Shown here: positions 7,977-15,970 of the stretch, piece by piece
How positions within the stretch are numbered: the stretch's first letter is position 1
How the letters are laid out: each line of letters starts with the position of its first letter
Assembly (NCBI RefSeq): GCF_900101905.1
Contig: NZ_FNAJ01000018.1
Span: forward strand, 100,462 to 164,461
Direction: 5' to 3'
Length of the DNA stretch: 64,000 bases
DNA from: Myxococcus virescens
GTDB lineage: Bacteria > Myxococcota > Myxococcia > Myxococcales > Myxococcaceae
Position numbers and translations under genes: made by a program
The notes under the pieces: generated by a model
The model's database searches: none
What the model saw: only the letters and a program-made list of their open reading frames with translations
Told to the model about the DNA's origin: nothing

Positions 7977-8720
7977 GTGGCGCAGTCGGTGAAGACCTGG
8001 CTCCGGGTGTTGGCCCCGATGCTCGTCTCAGTGGGGGGGCTTGTCGCACTCCGGCTGCTCGGACCGGACTTCGTCGACCAGCAGCGCCTCGCCAGTTGGT
8101 TGGAGCCCTTCGGGAAGTGGGCGCCCATTGCATACATCGGCTTCCTTGCCATCCGGCCCGTGACACTGCTTCCGGGTCAGCTGCTGACGGCCGTGGGCGG
8201 GATGATGTTTGGCACGCTCGCAGCGACCCTCTATTCACTAACGGGCGGCTTGCTGTCGGGCCTGCTGCTTTTCGCGGCGGCGCGCAAGCTGGGCACCGGG
8301 CTGATGAAGCGCCTGGCTGGCAGCAAGTATCCCGCACTGGTGCGGGCGGCGAGGCGGCATGACTTCCTCTTCGCCTTCACCGCCTGCATCAATCCGCTGT
8401 GCCCCACCGACGTGATGCTGGCGGCGGCGGCGGCGAGCGGCGCGCGGCTGATGCCCACGCTGGCCGGCGTCTTGATTGGCACCCTTCCAGGCACCTTCCT
8501 CACGGCGCAGCTCGGCAGTGGTCTGGCCCAGGGCCGCACGACGATGACGGCGGTCGCCGCCGCGGGCCTGGTGGTGTCGCTGGTGCTCGGCGGCTACATC
8601 GGGCGGCGTTTCTACAAGGAGATCAACGAAGACGCGCCGAAGCCACGCGCGGAGCCGCCGCCGCCCACGCGACGCCCCATCGGTCATTCCGAAGCGACGG
8701 CCAAGCCCGCGGCGTTCTAG
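7977..8720 (+). CDS. TVP38/TMEM64 (DedA/VTT-domain) family membrane protein
   Basis: A 247-residue inner-membrane protein. The GTG at 7977 is chosen because GGGGGAGG (7963-7970) is six bases upstream; the same frame is open far upstream but without family character. Features of the VTT domain are RPVTLLPGQLLTAVGGMMFG near residue 60, which is the re-entrant loop motif, a glycine-rich GGLLSGLLLF helix, and NPLCPTDVMLAAAAASGA near residue 142. The C-terminus is Pro/Arg-rich and cytoplasmic. DedA/TVP38 relatives act in lipid scrambling or membrane homeostasis. Its TAG stop overlaps the stop of the convergent patatin gene within one CTAG. Confidence 0.85.
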   Translation: MAQSVKTWLRVLAPMLVSVGGLVALRLLGPDFVDQQRLASWLEPFGKWAPIAYIGFLAIRPVTLLPGQLLTAVGGMMFGTLAATLYSLTGGLLSGLLLFAAARKLGTGLMKRLAGSKYPALVRAARRHDFLFAFTACINPLCPTDVMLAAAAASGARLMPTLAGVLIGTLPGTFLTAQLGSGLAQGRTTMTAVAAAGLVVSLVLGGYIGRRFYKEINEDAPKPRAEPPPPTRRPIGHSEATAKPAAF

Positions 8721-9661
8721 GCATGCATGGGGGGTTCCGGGAAGAGCTCCACGCGGCGCTGCACGCGCTCGCCTGGGCCCACGCCCGTGGGCAGCGAGAC
8801 GGCCCGGGCCATCTCCTCACCATGCCGCAGCCGCATCCGGATCACCTCCGGCGCGAAGTCCAACATGTCCCCCATGGGCCGTGAGGGCTCGATGACGGTG
8901 ATGCGGCAGTACCGGTAGGGCACCCCATCCGGACGCCGCACGGTGAGCCCCGCGTCATAGGCCTGACGGACGATGTCATTGATGCGCACGAAGGCATCCA
9001 CGTCATTGAGAAGGATTTCGTTGAGGGTGATGTCGGCCAGGCTGCGCGTGGCCACCTCCAGGAGATTGGCCGGCGGCTTCGCCCGTTCGATCTGGGAGGG
9101 TGAGCAGACGATGACGACGATTTCCGTCGGGCCGAACTCCAGCGCATCCCCCAGGGGTGTGGCGTTGCGCAGTCCTCCGTCGACCAGGGCCGTCGCGCCC
9201 ACCGGCTCCCAGAGGATGGGCAACGTCGAGCTCTGCCAGACGGCGTCCAGGAAGTCCCTCGAGTCGCTGGGCACCAGCTCGTAGTTGCCAGAGACCAGGG
9301 ACACGCGCCCCACGTGGGCGGGCACCCGAAAGCGGTGTCCGGCGAGGTGCCGCTGGATCAGCTCCCGCATGGGCGTGTTGTCGTACAGCCCCAGCTTGCG
9401 GAACAGGCCCACGCGCAGGGCCACGAGCGGCCACGGCAGCTTCCGGTAGAGGTCTGCTTCGCGGATGTTCAACCAGATGTCGTTCAGCGCCCGGTAGGAG
9501 TGCTGGGCCAGCAGCGCGGCGTTCAGGGCACCCACGGACACGCCGAAGATGCGCTCCCAGCGGAAGCCGTGGACCTCCCGGAGGACGCGCTCGGCGCCGA
9601 CCTGGAAGGCTCCCTTGGCCCCACCGCCGGACAGTACGAGCGTTGCGGGACGATCCTTCAT
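8717..9661 (-). CDS. Patatin-like phospholipase
   Basis: A 314-residue serine acyl hydrolase starting at the ATG at 9661, with AGGAGG upstream. The oxyanion-hole motif GGGAKG is at residues 12-17, the nucleophile Ser42 is in GVSVG, and the catalytic Asp161 is in the DGG motif, so the Ser-Asp dyad is complete. There is no signal peptide, so it is probably cytoplasmic or membrane-associated. Patatin-like enzymes hydrolyse phospholipid or lysophospholipid acyl esters; substrate cannot be told from sequence. It is transcribed alone and converges on the TVP38-family gene with a 3-bp overlap. Confidence 0.92.
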   Translation of the reverse strand: MKDRPATLVLSGGGAKGAFQVGAERVLREVHGFRWERIFGVSVGALNAALLAQHSYRALNDIWLNIREADLYRKLPWPLVALRVGLFRKLGLYDNTPMRELIQRHLAGHRFRVPAHVGRVSLVSGNYELVPSDSRDFLDAVWQSSTLPILWEPVGATALVDGGLRNATPLGDALEFGPTEIVVIVCSPSQIERAKPPANLLEVATRSLADITLNEILLNDVDAFVRINDIVRQAYDAGLTVRRPDGVPYRYCRITVIEPSRPMGDMLDFAPEVIRMRLRHGEEMARAVSLPTGVGPGERVQRRVELFPEPPMHA

Positions 9662-9849
9662 GGCACGCCTCCTGGGAAATGGACCTGGCGCAGATGGATA
9701 GGGGCGTGCCAGTGCGGCGGGAATCACCCCGGGGCGTGGGCCCCTGTCCACCGTCCCTCGGGCCCCCGGGGCACCTCGGGCGGCAACTTCCATGCACCAC
9801 CGGCCGGAAGGCTCTCTAGGATGGGCGGCTTCACCCCTCCGGAGCCTCG

Positions 9850-10473
9850 ATGATCCGCTTGCCTGGCTGTTGCGTGGTGGCGCTGCTGTTCGCGGTCCTG
9901 CCGTCCGTGGTGCTGGCCCAGCAGCCCACCGCCGACGCCGCCACCCATGACGCCCTGCGCGTCCTCAAGCAGGAGATGGAGGACGCGCTCAATACCCAGG
10001 ACATCGACCGGCTGCTGAGCCACCTGCACCCGGACGTCTCCTTCACCACGATGAACAACGACGTGCGCGTGGGGAAGGAATCCATCCGCGCGTACTACGA
10101 CGAGATGATGCGCGGACCGAATCGCGTCGTGGACCGCATCCAGGCGAAGTTCGAGGTGGATGACCTGACCCGCCTGTACGGCGACACCGGCATTGCGCGC
10201 GGCTCGTCGCGGGACCACTACGTCCTCACGGACGGCACGGACATCGTCATCGACGGCCGGTGGACCTGCACCCTGGTCCGGGAGGGCGACCGCTGGCGGA
10301 TCGCCGCGTTCCACTACTCCACCAACGTCTTCGACAATCCCCTCCTCACGCGGGTGAAGCACCTCGCGGTCGCGGGAGCGACGGTCATCGGACTTGGCGC
10401 GCTCGTGGCGGGCGCGGCCATCGGCCGGAGGCTGCGGCGCCGAAGCCCCGGGCCCGCCCCTCACGCGCCCTGA
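9850..10473 (+). CDS. NTF2-like (SnoaL/DUF4440) protein with signal peptide and C-terminal membrane helix
   Basis: A 207-residue protein with GGAG five bases before the ATG. Residues 1-23 form a signal peptide ending near VVLAQQ. Residues about 30-155 form a cone-shaped NTF2-like domain, recognisable from the helical start (HDALRVLKQEMEDALNTQD), HPDVSFTTMNNDVRVGKESI, and the closing WTCTLVREGDRWRIAAFHYS strand. A hydrophobic helix at about 170-190 followed by RRLRRR suggests a tail anchor. No catalytic function can be assigned. Its 3' end overlaps the end of the convergent fusion gene by 13 bp. Confidence 0.78.
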   Translation: MIRLPGCCVVALLFAVLPSVVLAQQPTADAATHDALRVLKQEMEDALNTQDIDRLLSHLHPDVSFTTMNNDVRVGKESIRAYYDEMMRGPNRVVDRIQAKFEVDDLTRLYGDTGIARGSSRDHYVLTDGTDIVIDGRWTCTLVREGDRWRIAAFHYSTNVFDNPLLTRVKHLAVAGATVIGLGALVAGAAIGRRLRRRSPGPAPHAP

Positions 10474-11960
10474 AGCTGGCGGGCCGTCACCTCGGCCAGG
10501 AAGGGATGGCGCCGGGGAAGGCGCTTGCGCCAGAAGGACTCGATGGAGCGATGGAACAGGCGCAGCAACGCCAGCCCCGGACGGCCCTCCAGCGCCGCCA
10601 GCTGGCCGGCCGTGCCATCCAGCAACGCCCTGGCCCGGACGTGCTCCGCCGTCATCCACGCGCGGCCCGCCTCTGTTCCCAGCAGGGCGTCAATGTCCGT
10701 CGGGTCCGCGCCGTCGCCACGGACAGCCGCCGCGACCTCTTCCGGCACGTTGTAGAGCCCCTGGGCGAGGTCCTCTCGCAGGTCCCGCATCACCGAGCAC
10801 CAGCCGAAGGCCTCCATCAGCGAGGGCGCGTCCTCGGCCCGGACGCCCGCCCCGGCGACGTGCAGCATCAAATCCACCGACAAGCAGAACGTGTCGCGTT
10901 GCTGCGCGCGAAGCGCCTCCTCGCTCCACCACTGCCCGGCCTTCACCCGCTCCCGGTCCTTGCGCATCGTCCGCACCAGCGCGAAGACCTGGGCGCGGGC
11001 CGTGTCGTCTCCCAGCCGACCGAGCAGCACGCGCCCCAGCGTGGCCGCCGTCCCCGGGTCCTCCCCTCGCCCGGACTCCAGCTCCAAGAGGAGCGCGTCC
11101 ACCCAGTCGAGCGGCTCTCCGTCCACCGCGCGGTCCCCATCCAGCACGTCGTCCACCAGTTGGAGGAAACAGAAGCCCACCCGCGCCACCCGTGCCTCGC
11201 GCCACCACCGGCTCACCGCGTAGCGGTAGAGCACCAGGGCAATCAGCCCGTAACGCAGGTGACGCCGCGCGAAGCGATAGGACTCCCGGGCGCACAAGGC
11301 TTCGACTCGCAGGGCATCGAGGAACGCCGTGCGGCGCGCCCGGGGAGCCACCCACGACCAGGTGCCCCAGGCCAGCAACGCCCCCGCGACCACGTCCACC
11401 ACGTGGTGCTCGTGGATGAGCAACGTCGACGCCGCGATGGCCAGCGCCCACAGGCCGAAGAGGATACGCCCCAGCGCCCCCGCCCGCTCCGCGTAGGCCA
11501 GGGCCGCCGTGCACGCGAAGGCCACATGGAGGGACGGCAGGTAGTTCCGCTCCAGGTTCAGCGTGTCCGCCAGTTGGAAGACGCCCGCCCAGGTCCCCTC
11601 CACGGCGCGCGGCGGCCAGGCCACCTCCACCGGGAAGAGCAGGAAGCACACGGCCGCGAGCGCTGTCTCCACACACAGCGCCAGCGCGAAGGGCACCATG
11701 TCCCGCCACGTCCGGAAGACGAAGAGGGACAACAGGAGCAGCACGTCCATGCTGACGTAGACCAGCGCCCAGGACGGCATGAACGGGATGTGGCGCTCGA
11801 AGGACAGCTCCACCCGGAGGCCCCCGGTGTAGAAGCCCGTGAGCCAGCTCGCGCCGCCGTAGACCGCCACGAAGAACAGGGCGAAGCCCGTGGCCATGGC
11901 GGCAGTGAGGGCCAGCTCCTCCTTGCGAGGCCACCCGAACAACGCGGGACGCGGGCTCAT
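10461..11960 (-). CDS. Fusion of PAP2/IPC-synthase-like membrane phosphatase domain and squalene/phytoene-synthase-like domain
   Basis: A 499-residue two-domain protein starting at the ATG at 11960, with GGAGGAG just upstream. The N-terminal half (about 15-205) is polytopic and has the PAP2 active-site pieces PSLHVAF (His145) and HxxxD (His185, Asp189), in the arrangement of Aur1/IPC-synthase-like PAP2 proteins. The C-terminal half (about 215-499) is soluble and helical. It has two Asp-rich motifs of head-to-head isoprenyl synthases: DDVLDGD at 270-276 and DLRED at 393-397 followed by a GLYNVP segment. Such enzymes condense two prenyl diphosphates; the PAP2 part could remove a phosphate or diphosphate. 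It is the last gene of an operon with a desaturase (4-bp ATGA overlap) and a Rieske oxygenase. The product is unknown. Confidence 0.8.
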   Translation of the reverse strand: MSPRPALFGWPRKEELALTAAMATGFALFFVAVYGGASWLTGFYTGGLRVELSFERHIPFMPSWALVYVSMDVLLLLSLFVFRTWRDMVPFALALCVETALAAVCFLLFPVEVAWPPRAVEGTWAGVFQLADTLNLERNYLPSLHVAFACTAALAYAERAGALGRILFGLWALAIAASTLLIHEHHVVDVVAGALLAWGTWSWVAPRARRTAFLDALRVEALCARESYRFARRHLRYGLIALVLYRYAVSRWWREARVARVGFCFLQLVDDVLDGDRAVDGEPLDWVDALLLELESGRGEDPGTAATLGRVLLGRLGDDTARAQVFALVRTMRKDRERVKAGQWWSEEALRAQQRDTFCLSVDLMLHVAGAGVRAEDAPSLMEAFGWCSVMRDLREDLAQGLYNVPEEVAAAVRGDGADPTDIDALLGTEAGRAWMTAEHVRARALLDGTAGQLAALEGRPGLALLRLFHRSIESFWRKRLPRRHPFLAEVTARQLQGA

Positions 11961-12883
11961 CGCTCCTCCACTGCGGCGGGCAGTGGCCGAGGGCCTCGCC
12001 ACATGGACAGCCAGATGCGCAGGAAGGACGGTCGCGCCACCTCCGGGTCCACGTAGCGCCCCAGGTAGAGCCAGGGCACGTGCGGGTGCCGGTGATGGGC
12101 CCGGTGATAGTGGTAGTTGAGGAACAGCCACCGCACCGGAGCGGCCACGCGCAGGTCCCACGCGCCGTCACGGACATGCAGCGGTGACCACGCATGGTCC
12201 GCGTATTGGAGCGCGCTCCAGTTGATGGCGAAGGCCGCGTAGCAGAGCCCCCACCCCGTCGCTGACACATCCAGCGCCACCACGAGCCCGACCTGCACAC
12301 AGACCGCCAGCAGCACCTCCGCGCGGATCGCGCCTCCAGGCGCTGCTTCCAGGCGTCCAAGGTACGCGTCCGCGCCCGTCTGCTCGCCGTACCGGGTGCC
12401 CGTGCCGCGCAGCCGGTGCAGCAATCCGGGAACGAGCGCGAAGACCACGGCCCCCACCGGGACGAACAGCCAGTAGAGCCCGGTGAGGATGGAGTACCAC
12501 TGCGCCCGCTTCAGAAAGCGGTTGTCTCCGGGCCGGAAGTAGTCGAACTGCTCCAGGTGCGTCCGGTTGTGTCGGTGGTGGTTCAGGTGGAATGCACGCT
12601 GCATCGTGAAGGACGTGGGGAAGAACGCCGCGGCGACCCGGCCCAGCGTGTCGTTCACCCGCCGCACGGGGTGCAGCACGCCGTGCGTGGCCTCATGCAG
12701 TAGCGAGAACACGGTGTTGTTGACGAAGGAGAAAACCACGGCGGCCAGTACCTGGATCGCGAGCCGCTCCGCATGTGACGCCAGCCACAAGCATCCGGCA
12801 CAGGCCGCCATGGCGCAGACCAGGAGCACGGCGTTGAGCGCGGCTGGAATCGGGGTTCCCTCGCCCTCACCCGCGGTCGTCAT
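11957..12883 (-). CDS. Fatty-acid-desaturase-like membrane di-iron enzyme
   Basis: A 308-residue membrane protein starting at the ATG at 12883. It has the three histidine boxes that bind the di-iron centre: HEATH (63-67), HLNHH (99-103) and HRAHH near residue 270, separated by hydrophobic segments. This marks the membrane desaturase/hydroxylase superfamily, which desaturates, hydroxylates or opens rings of lipids and carotenoids. It overlaps the upstream Rieske gene by 17 bp and the downstream fusion gene by 4 bp, so the three are one transcript and probably one pathway. Whether it acts on a fatty acyl chain or an isoprenoid is not shown by sequence. Confidence 0.88.
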   Translation of the reverse strand: MTTAGEGEGTPIPAALNAVLLVCAMAACAGCLWLASHAERLAIQVLAAVVFSFVNNTVFSLLHEATHGVLHPVRRVNDTLGRVAAAFFPTSFTMQRAFHLNHHRHNRTHLEQFDYFRPGDNRFLKRAQWYSILTGLYWLFVPVGAVVFALVPGLLHRLRGTGTRYGEQTGADAYLGRLEAAPGGAIRAEVLLAVCVQVGLVVALDVSATGWGLCYAAFAINWSALQYADHAWSPLHVRDGAWDLRVAAPVRWLFLNYHYHRAHHRHPHVPWLYLGRYVDPEVARPSFLRIWLSMWRGPRPLPAAVEER

Positions 12884-13826
12884 CGGGCGCCTCCGGCAGG
12901 CTGTCGGTGAAGTCGAGCACCTGGCGCAGCACCGGGTCCGCCGCCGCCCCCGCCCGGTTGAAACGCATGCCGTCGAGCACGGACAGGTCGCGGCGCAGGA
13001 ACGACGTGAACAGCCACCGCGACACCTGGAGCGCCAACCAGTCCACCCCCGGAAGCCGGCTGCGGCGCGCGGCGAAGGCCAGCCGCACGAACAACCCCTC
13101 CTCGCGCTGATGAAGGCCCGCGAGCAACGCGCTGCGCGTGCGCCCCAGGTCGCTCTCCACGGACAGGAGCGTGCCGCCATGCAACGTGAGCGTGACACCG
13201 ATGCGATCGCCGGACAGGAACTTCATCACCCGGTCACTGAGCCCGCTGCCCGTGACGCGGGACGTGTACCGCACGCGCAAGGTGAACGGGTCCGGGCGCT
13301 CCACCACCGGCGCGTCCCGCAGCTCGCGATGATGCACCGTGCGCAGGTGCTCCAGGTCGAAGGCATTGGCCACCACGGGCAGCCAGTCACAACGCACCGC
13401 GAAGCGATCCGACGTGCCCCAGCGCAACGCGCCGCTGCCCACCTCTGGCGGAGGAAAGAGCACCACCGGGCCATTGAAGACCAGAATGGCGCCGTACCGC
13501 TCCACCACGGGGAACGCCCGCTGCGCCGTCTTCCCTGGGCAGGCGCCACTGCCGTCGAACTGCCAGTGGTGGAGCGGACACCGCAGCGAATCCCCCACCA
13601 CGGTGCCACCCCCCAGGTGCGCGCCCATGTGGGGACAATGGGCGGCGAGCGCGTGGACCGCGCCGCTCCGTCCTCGGAAGAGGACCAGCTCCCGTGCGCC
13701 CGTACTCCAACGCATCACCTGCCCGGGCCGGAGCGCCTCGGAGGGGCACACGAGATGCCACGCGCGCAGCCGGCCTGGCTCGGGGTGACGCACAGGCTCC
13801 GGCCGCGAGGCAATCTTCACCACCAT
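12867..13826 (-). CDS. Rieske [2Fe-2S] non-heme iron oxygenase
   Basis: A 319-residue oxygenase component. The Rieske motifs CPHMGAHLGGG (Cys64, His66) and CPLHHW (Cys83, His86) bind the [2Fe-2S] cluster. The catalytic domain has NAFDLEHLRTVHH (His160, His165), the mononuclear iron site, as in KshA/steroid-hydroxylase and DAF-36-like enzymes. No reductase or ferredoxin gene is adjacent, so electrons must come from elsewhere. It is the first gene of the three-gene operon with the desaturase and the PAP2/isoprenyl-synthase fusion. The sequence resembles lipid or sterol ring oxygenases more than aromatic dioxygenases, but substrate is inferred. Confidence 0.88.
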   Translation of the reverse strand: MVVKIASRPEPVRHPEPGRLRAWHLVCPSEALRPGQVMRWSTGARELVLFRGRSGAVHALAAHCPHMGAHLGGGTVVGDSLRCPLHHWQFDGSGACPGKTAQRAFPVVERYGAILVFNGPVVLFPPPEVGSGALRWGTSDRFAVRCDWLPVVANAFDLEHLRTVHHRELRDAPVVERPDPFTLRVRYTSRVTGSGLSDRVMKFLSGDRIGVTLTLHGGTLLSVESDLGRTRSALLAGLHQREEGLFVRLAFAARRSRLPGVDWLALQVSRWLFTSFLRRDLSVLDGMRFNRAGAAADPVLRQVLDFTDSLPEAPDDDRG

Positions 13827-13970
13827 GCTGGAAATCTAACGCAACGGATGATGGGGCTGAAGGCGGGAGACACCACGGCGCTGGGGCGAGACAGCGATGC
13901 CGGAGCGCGGCCGCACCCTGGGGCCACGCACCGCCGCGCCGACCGCGTCGTACCTGCACGGCGCCTCGCC

Positions 13971-15764
13971 TCAGGACTTGCCACCGCCCCGGGGCAGCAG
14001 TGTCTCCACCATGCCCTTGAGCGACTGCTTCAGGATGCCGCCCGTGTCCACGTCGCCCTTCGCCAGCGCCTGGGCATAGTGCTTCGCCTGCTCGAAGGTG
14101 ATGTGGGGCGGTAGCAGTGGGACGTCCGGGTCCACGTAGGCCTCGAAGACGACGGGCCGGTTGGCGCTCAGTGCCTCATCCCACGCGCGGCCCAGCGACT
14201 CCGGCCGGTCCACGCGAATGCCCAGGAAGCCCAGGGACTCCGCATAGGCCGCGTACGGGAAGTCCGGCAGGTCCTGGGACGCGGGCAGCTTCGGGTCGCC
14301 GGCCAGCACGCGCTGCTCCCACGTCACCATGTTGAGGTCCCGGTTGTTGAGGACCATGACGATGAAGCGCGGGTCCTTCCACTCCTTCCAGTACTTGGCC
14401 ACGGTGATGAGCTCCGCGTTGCCATTCATCTGCATGGCGCCGTCGCCCACCAGCGCGATGACGGGCCGGTGCGGGAAGGCGAACTTGGCGCCGATGGCAT
14501 AGGGCACGCCGCAGCCCATGCTGGCCAGGTTCCCGGACAGCGAGGCCATCATCCCCTTGCGCATCTTCAGGTACTGCGCGAACCAGCTCGTGCCCGACCC
14601 CGAATCCGCCGTCAGGATGACGCCCTCCGGCAGCCGTGACGACAGCTCGAAGAACACGCGCCGCGGGTTGACGGGATTCGCGCTGTCCATCGCGAGCGCC
14701 TCCGCCGTCTTCTCCCACTGCCGCACGCTCTTCACCACGCTGTCGCGCCAGCTCCGGTCCTTCTTGTGCTCGAGCATGGGAATCAGCGCCTTCAGCGTCT
14801 CCTGACTGTCCCCCACCAGCGCCACCTCCATGGGGTAGCGGATGGCCAGCATCCGGCCGTCGAGGTCGATTTGAACGCCCCGGGCCTGTCCCTCCTTCGG
14901 GAGGAACTCCGAGTACGGAAAGCTGGTGCCCACCATCAGCAACGTGTCGCAGTCCGACATCAGGTCCCAGCTCGCCTTGGTGCCCAGCAGCCCGATGGAG
15001 CCCGTGACATAGGGCAGGTCATCCGGCAGCACCGCCTTGCCCAGCAGGGCCTTCGCCACGCCCGCGCCCAGCAGCTCCGCCACGTGCATCACCTCGTCCG
15101 CCGCGGCCTGCGCTCCGGCGCCCACCAGCATGGCCACCTTCTTCCCGGCGTTGAGCACGTCCGCCGCCCGCCGCAAGTCCCGCTCGCGAGGCAGCACCCG
15201 CGGCACGCTGGAGCCCACGCTCGAATGGACCGTGCCGTGCGCGTGCGGAGGCTTTTGGTAGGCCTCTTCCTGGACGTCGTTGGGGATGATGACGCACGTC
15301 ACGGTGCGCTCGTAGATGGCGACGCGCATCGCCCGGTCCACCGCGTGGCGGATGGCGGAGGGGCTGGTCACCATGGTGAGGTATTCGCTGGCCACGTCCT
15401 TGAAGAGGGACATCAGGTCCACCTCCTGCTGGAAGTGGCCGCCCAGCGCGGCGCGCGTCTGTTGTCCGACGATGGCCACCACCGGCTGGTGGTCCAGCTT
15501 GGCGTCATAGAGGCCGTTGAGCAGGTGGATGGCCCCGGGCCCCGACGTGGCCAGACACACGCCCGGCTCGCCGGTGAACTTCGCGTGCGCACAGGCCATG
15601 AACGCGGACATCTCTTCATGGCGCGTCTGCACGAAGCGGAACTCCGACGTGCGCCCGAGCGCACCGAGGATGCCGTTGATGCCGTCACCGGGATAGCCAT
15701 AGATGCGGCGGACGCCCCACTGGGACAGGCGGTGGAGCAGGTAGTCGGAGACGGTGGCGCTCAT
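13971..15764 (-). CDS. Thiamine-diphosphate-dependent enzyme, pyruvate-oxidase (PoxB)-like
   Basis: A 597-residue protein with the three-domain layout of the POX/acetolactate-synthase family. The N-terminal Pyr domain has YGYPGDGINGI and the catalytic glutamate (about Glu50) in RHEEMSAF. The central FAD/dihydrofolate-like domain is at about 195-330. The C-terminal PP domain has GDGAMQMNGNAEL followed by NNRDLNM, which binds thiamine diphosphate and Mg2+. Length and motifs fit quinone-linked pyruvate oxidase or a related decarboxylase; the exact substrate is uncertain. It diverges from the Mrp antiporter operon across about 206 bp, which suggests a shared respiratory or pH-stress role. The C-terminus (MVETLLPRGGGKS) could be a membrane-binding tail. 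Confidence 0.85.
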   Translation of the reverse strand: MSATVSDYLLHRLSQWGVRRIYGYPGDGINGILGALGRTSEFRFVQTRHEEMSAFMACAHAKFTGEPGVCLATSGPGAIHLLNGLYDAKLDHQPVVAIVGQQTRAALGGHFQQEVDLMSLFKDVASEYLTMVTSPSAIRHAVDRAMRVAIYERTVTCVIIPNDVQEEAYQKPPHAHGTVHSSVGSSVPRVLPRERDLRRAADVLNAGKKVAMLVGAGAQAAADEVMHVAELLGAGVAKALLGKAVLPDDLPYVTGSIGLLGTKASWDLMSDCDTLLMVGTSFPYSEFLPKEGQARGVQIDLDGRMLAIRYPMEVALVGDSQETLKALIPMLEHKKDRSWRDSVVKSVRQWEKTAEALAMDSANPVNPRRVFFELSSRLPEGVILTADSGSGTSWFAQYLKMRKGMMASLSGNLASMGCGVPYAIGAKFAFPHRPVIALVGDGAMQMNGNAELITVAKYWKEWKDPRFIVMVLNNRDLNMVTWEQRVLAGDPKLPASQDLPDFPYAAYAESLGFLGIRVDRPESLGRAWDEALSANRPVVFEAYVDPDVPLLPPHITFEQAKHYAQALAKGDVDTGGILKQSLKGMVETLLPRGGGKS

Positions 15765-15970
15765 GACGGCTCCTCGGGTTCGGGGACGCCATCAAAGCTA
15801 GGCACCCGGGCACCGGCGCCTGCGGCGGAGCTCCCGTCCGCCCGTCCAGCGGCCGGGGCAGCGACCGGGCACTTATCGACACTTCGAGGCCGGGCGACCG
15901 CGGGGGAGTGTCCACCACTGACCCTCGTGGGGAGCGTGCAAGGAAGAAGCCTGGAGGCAGCAGCCGGGCA

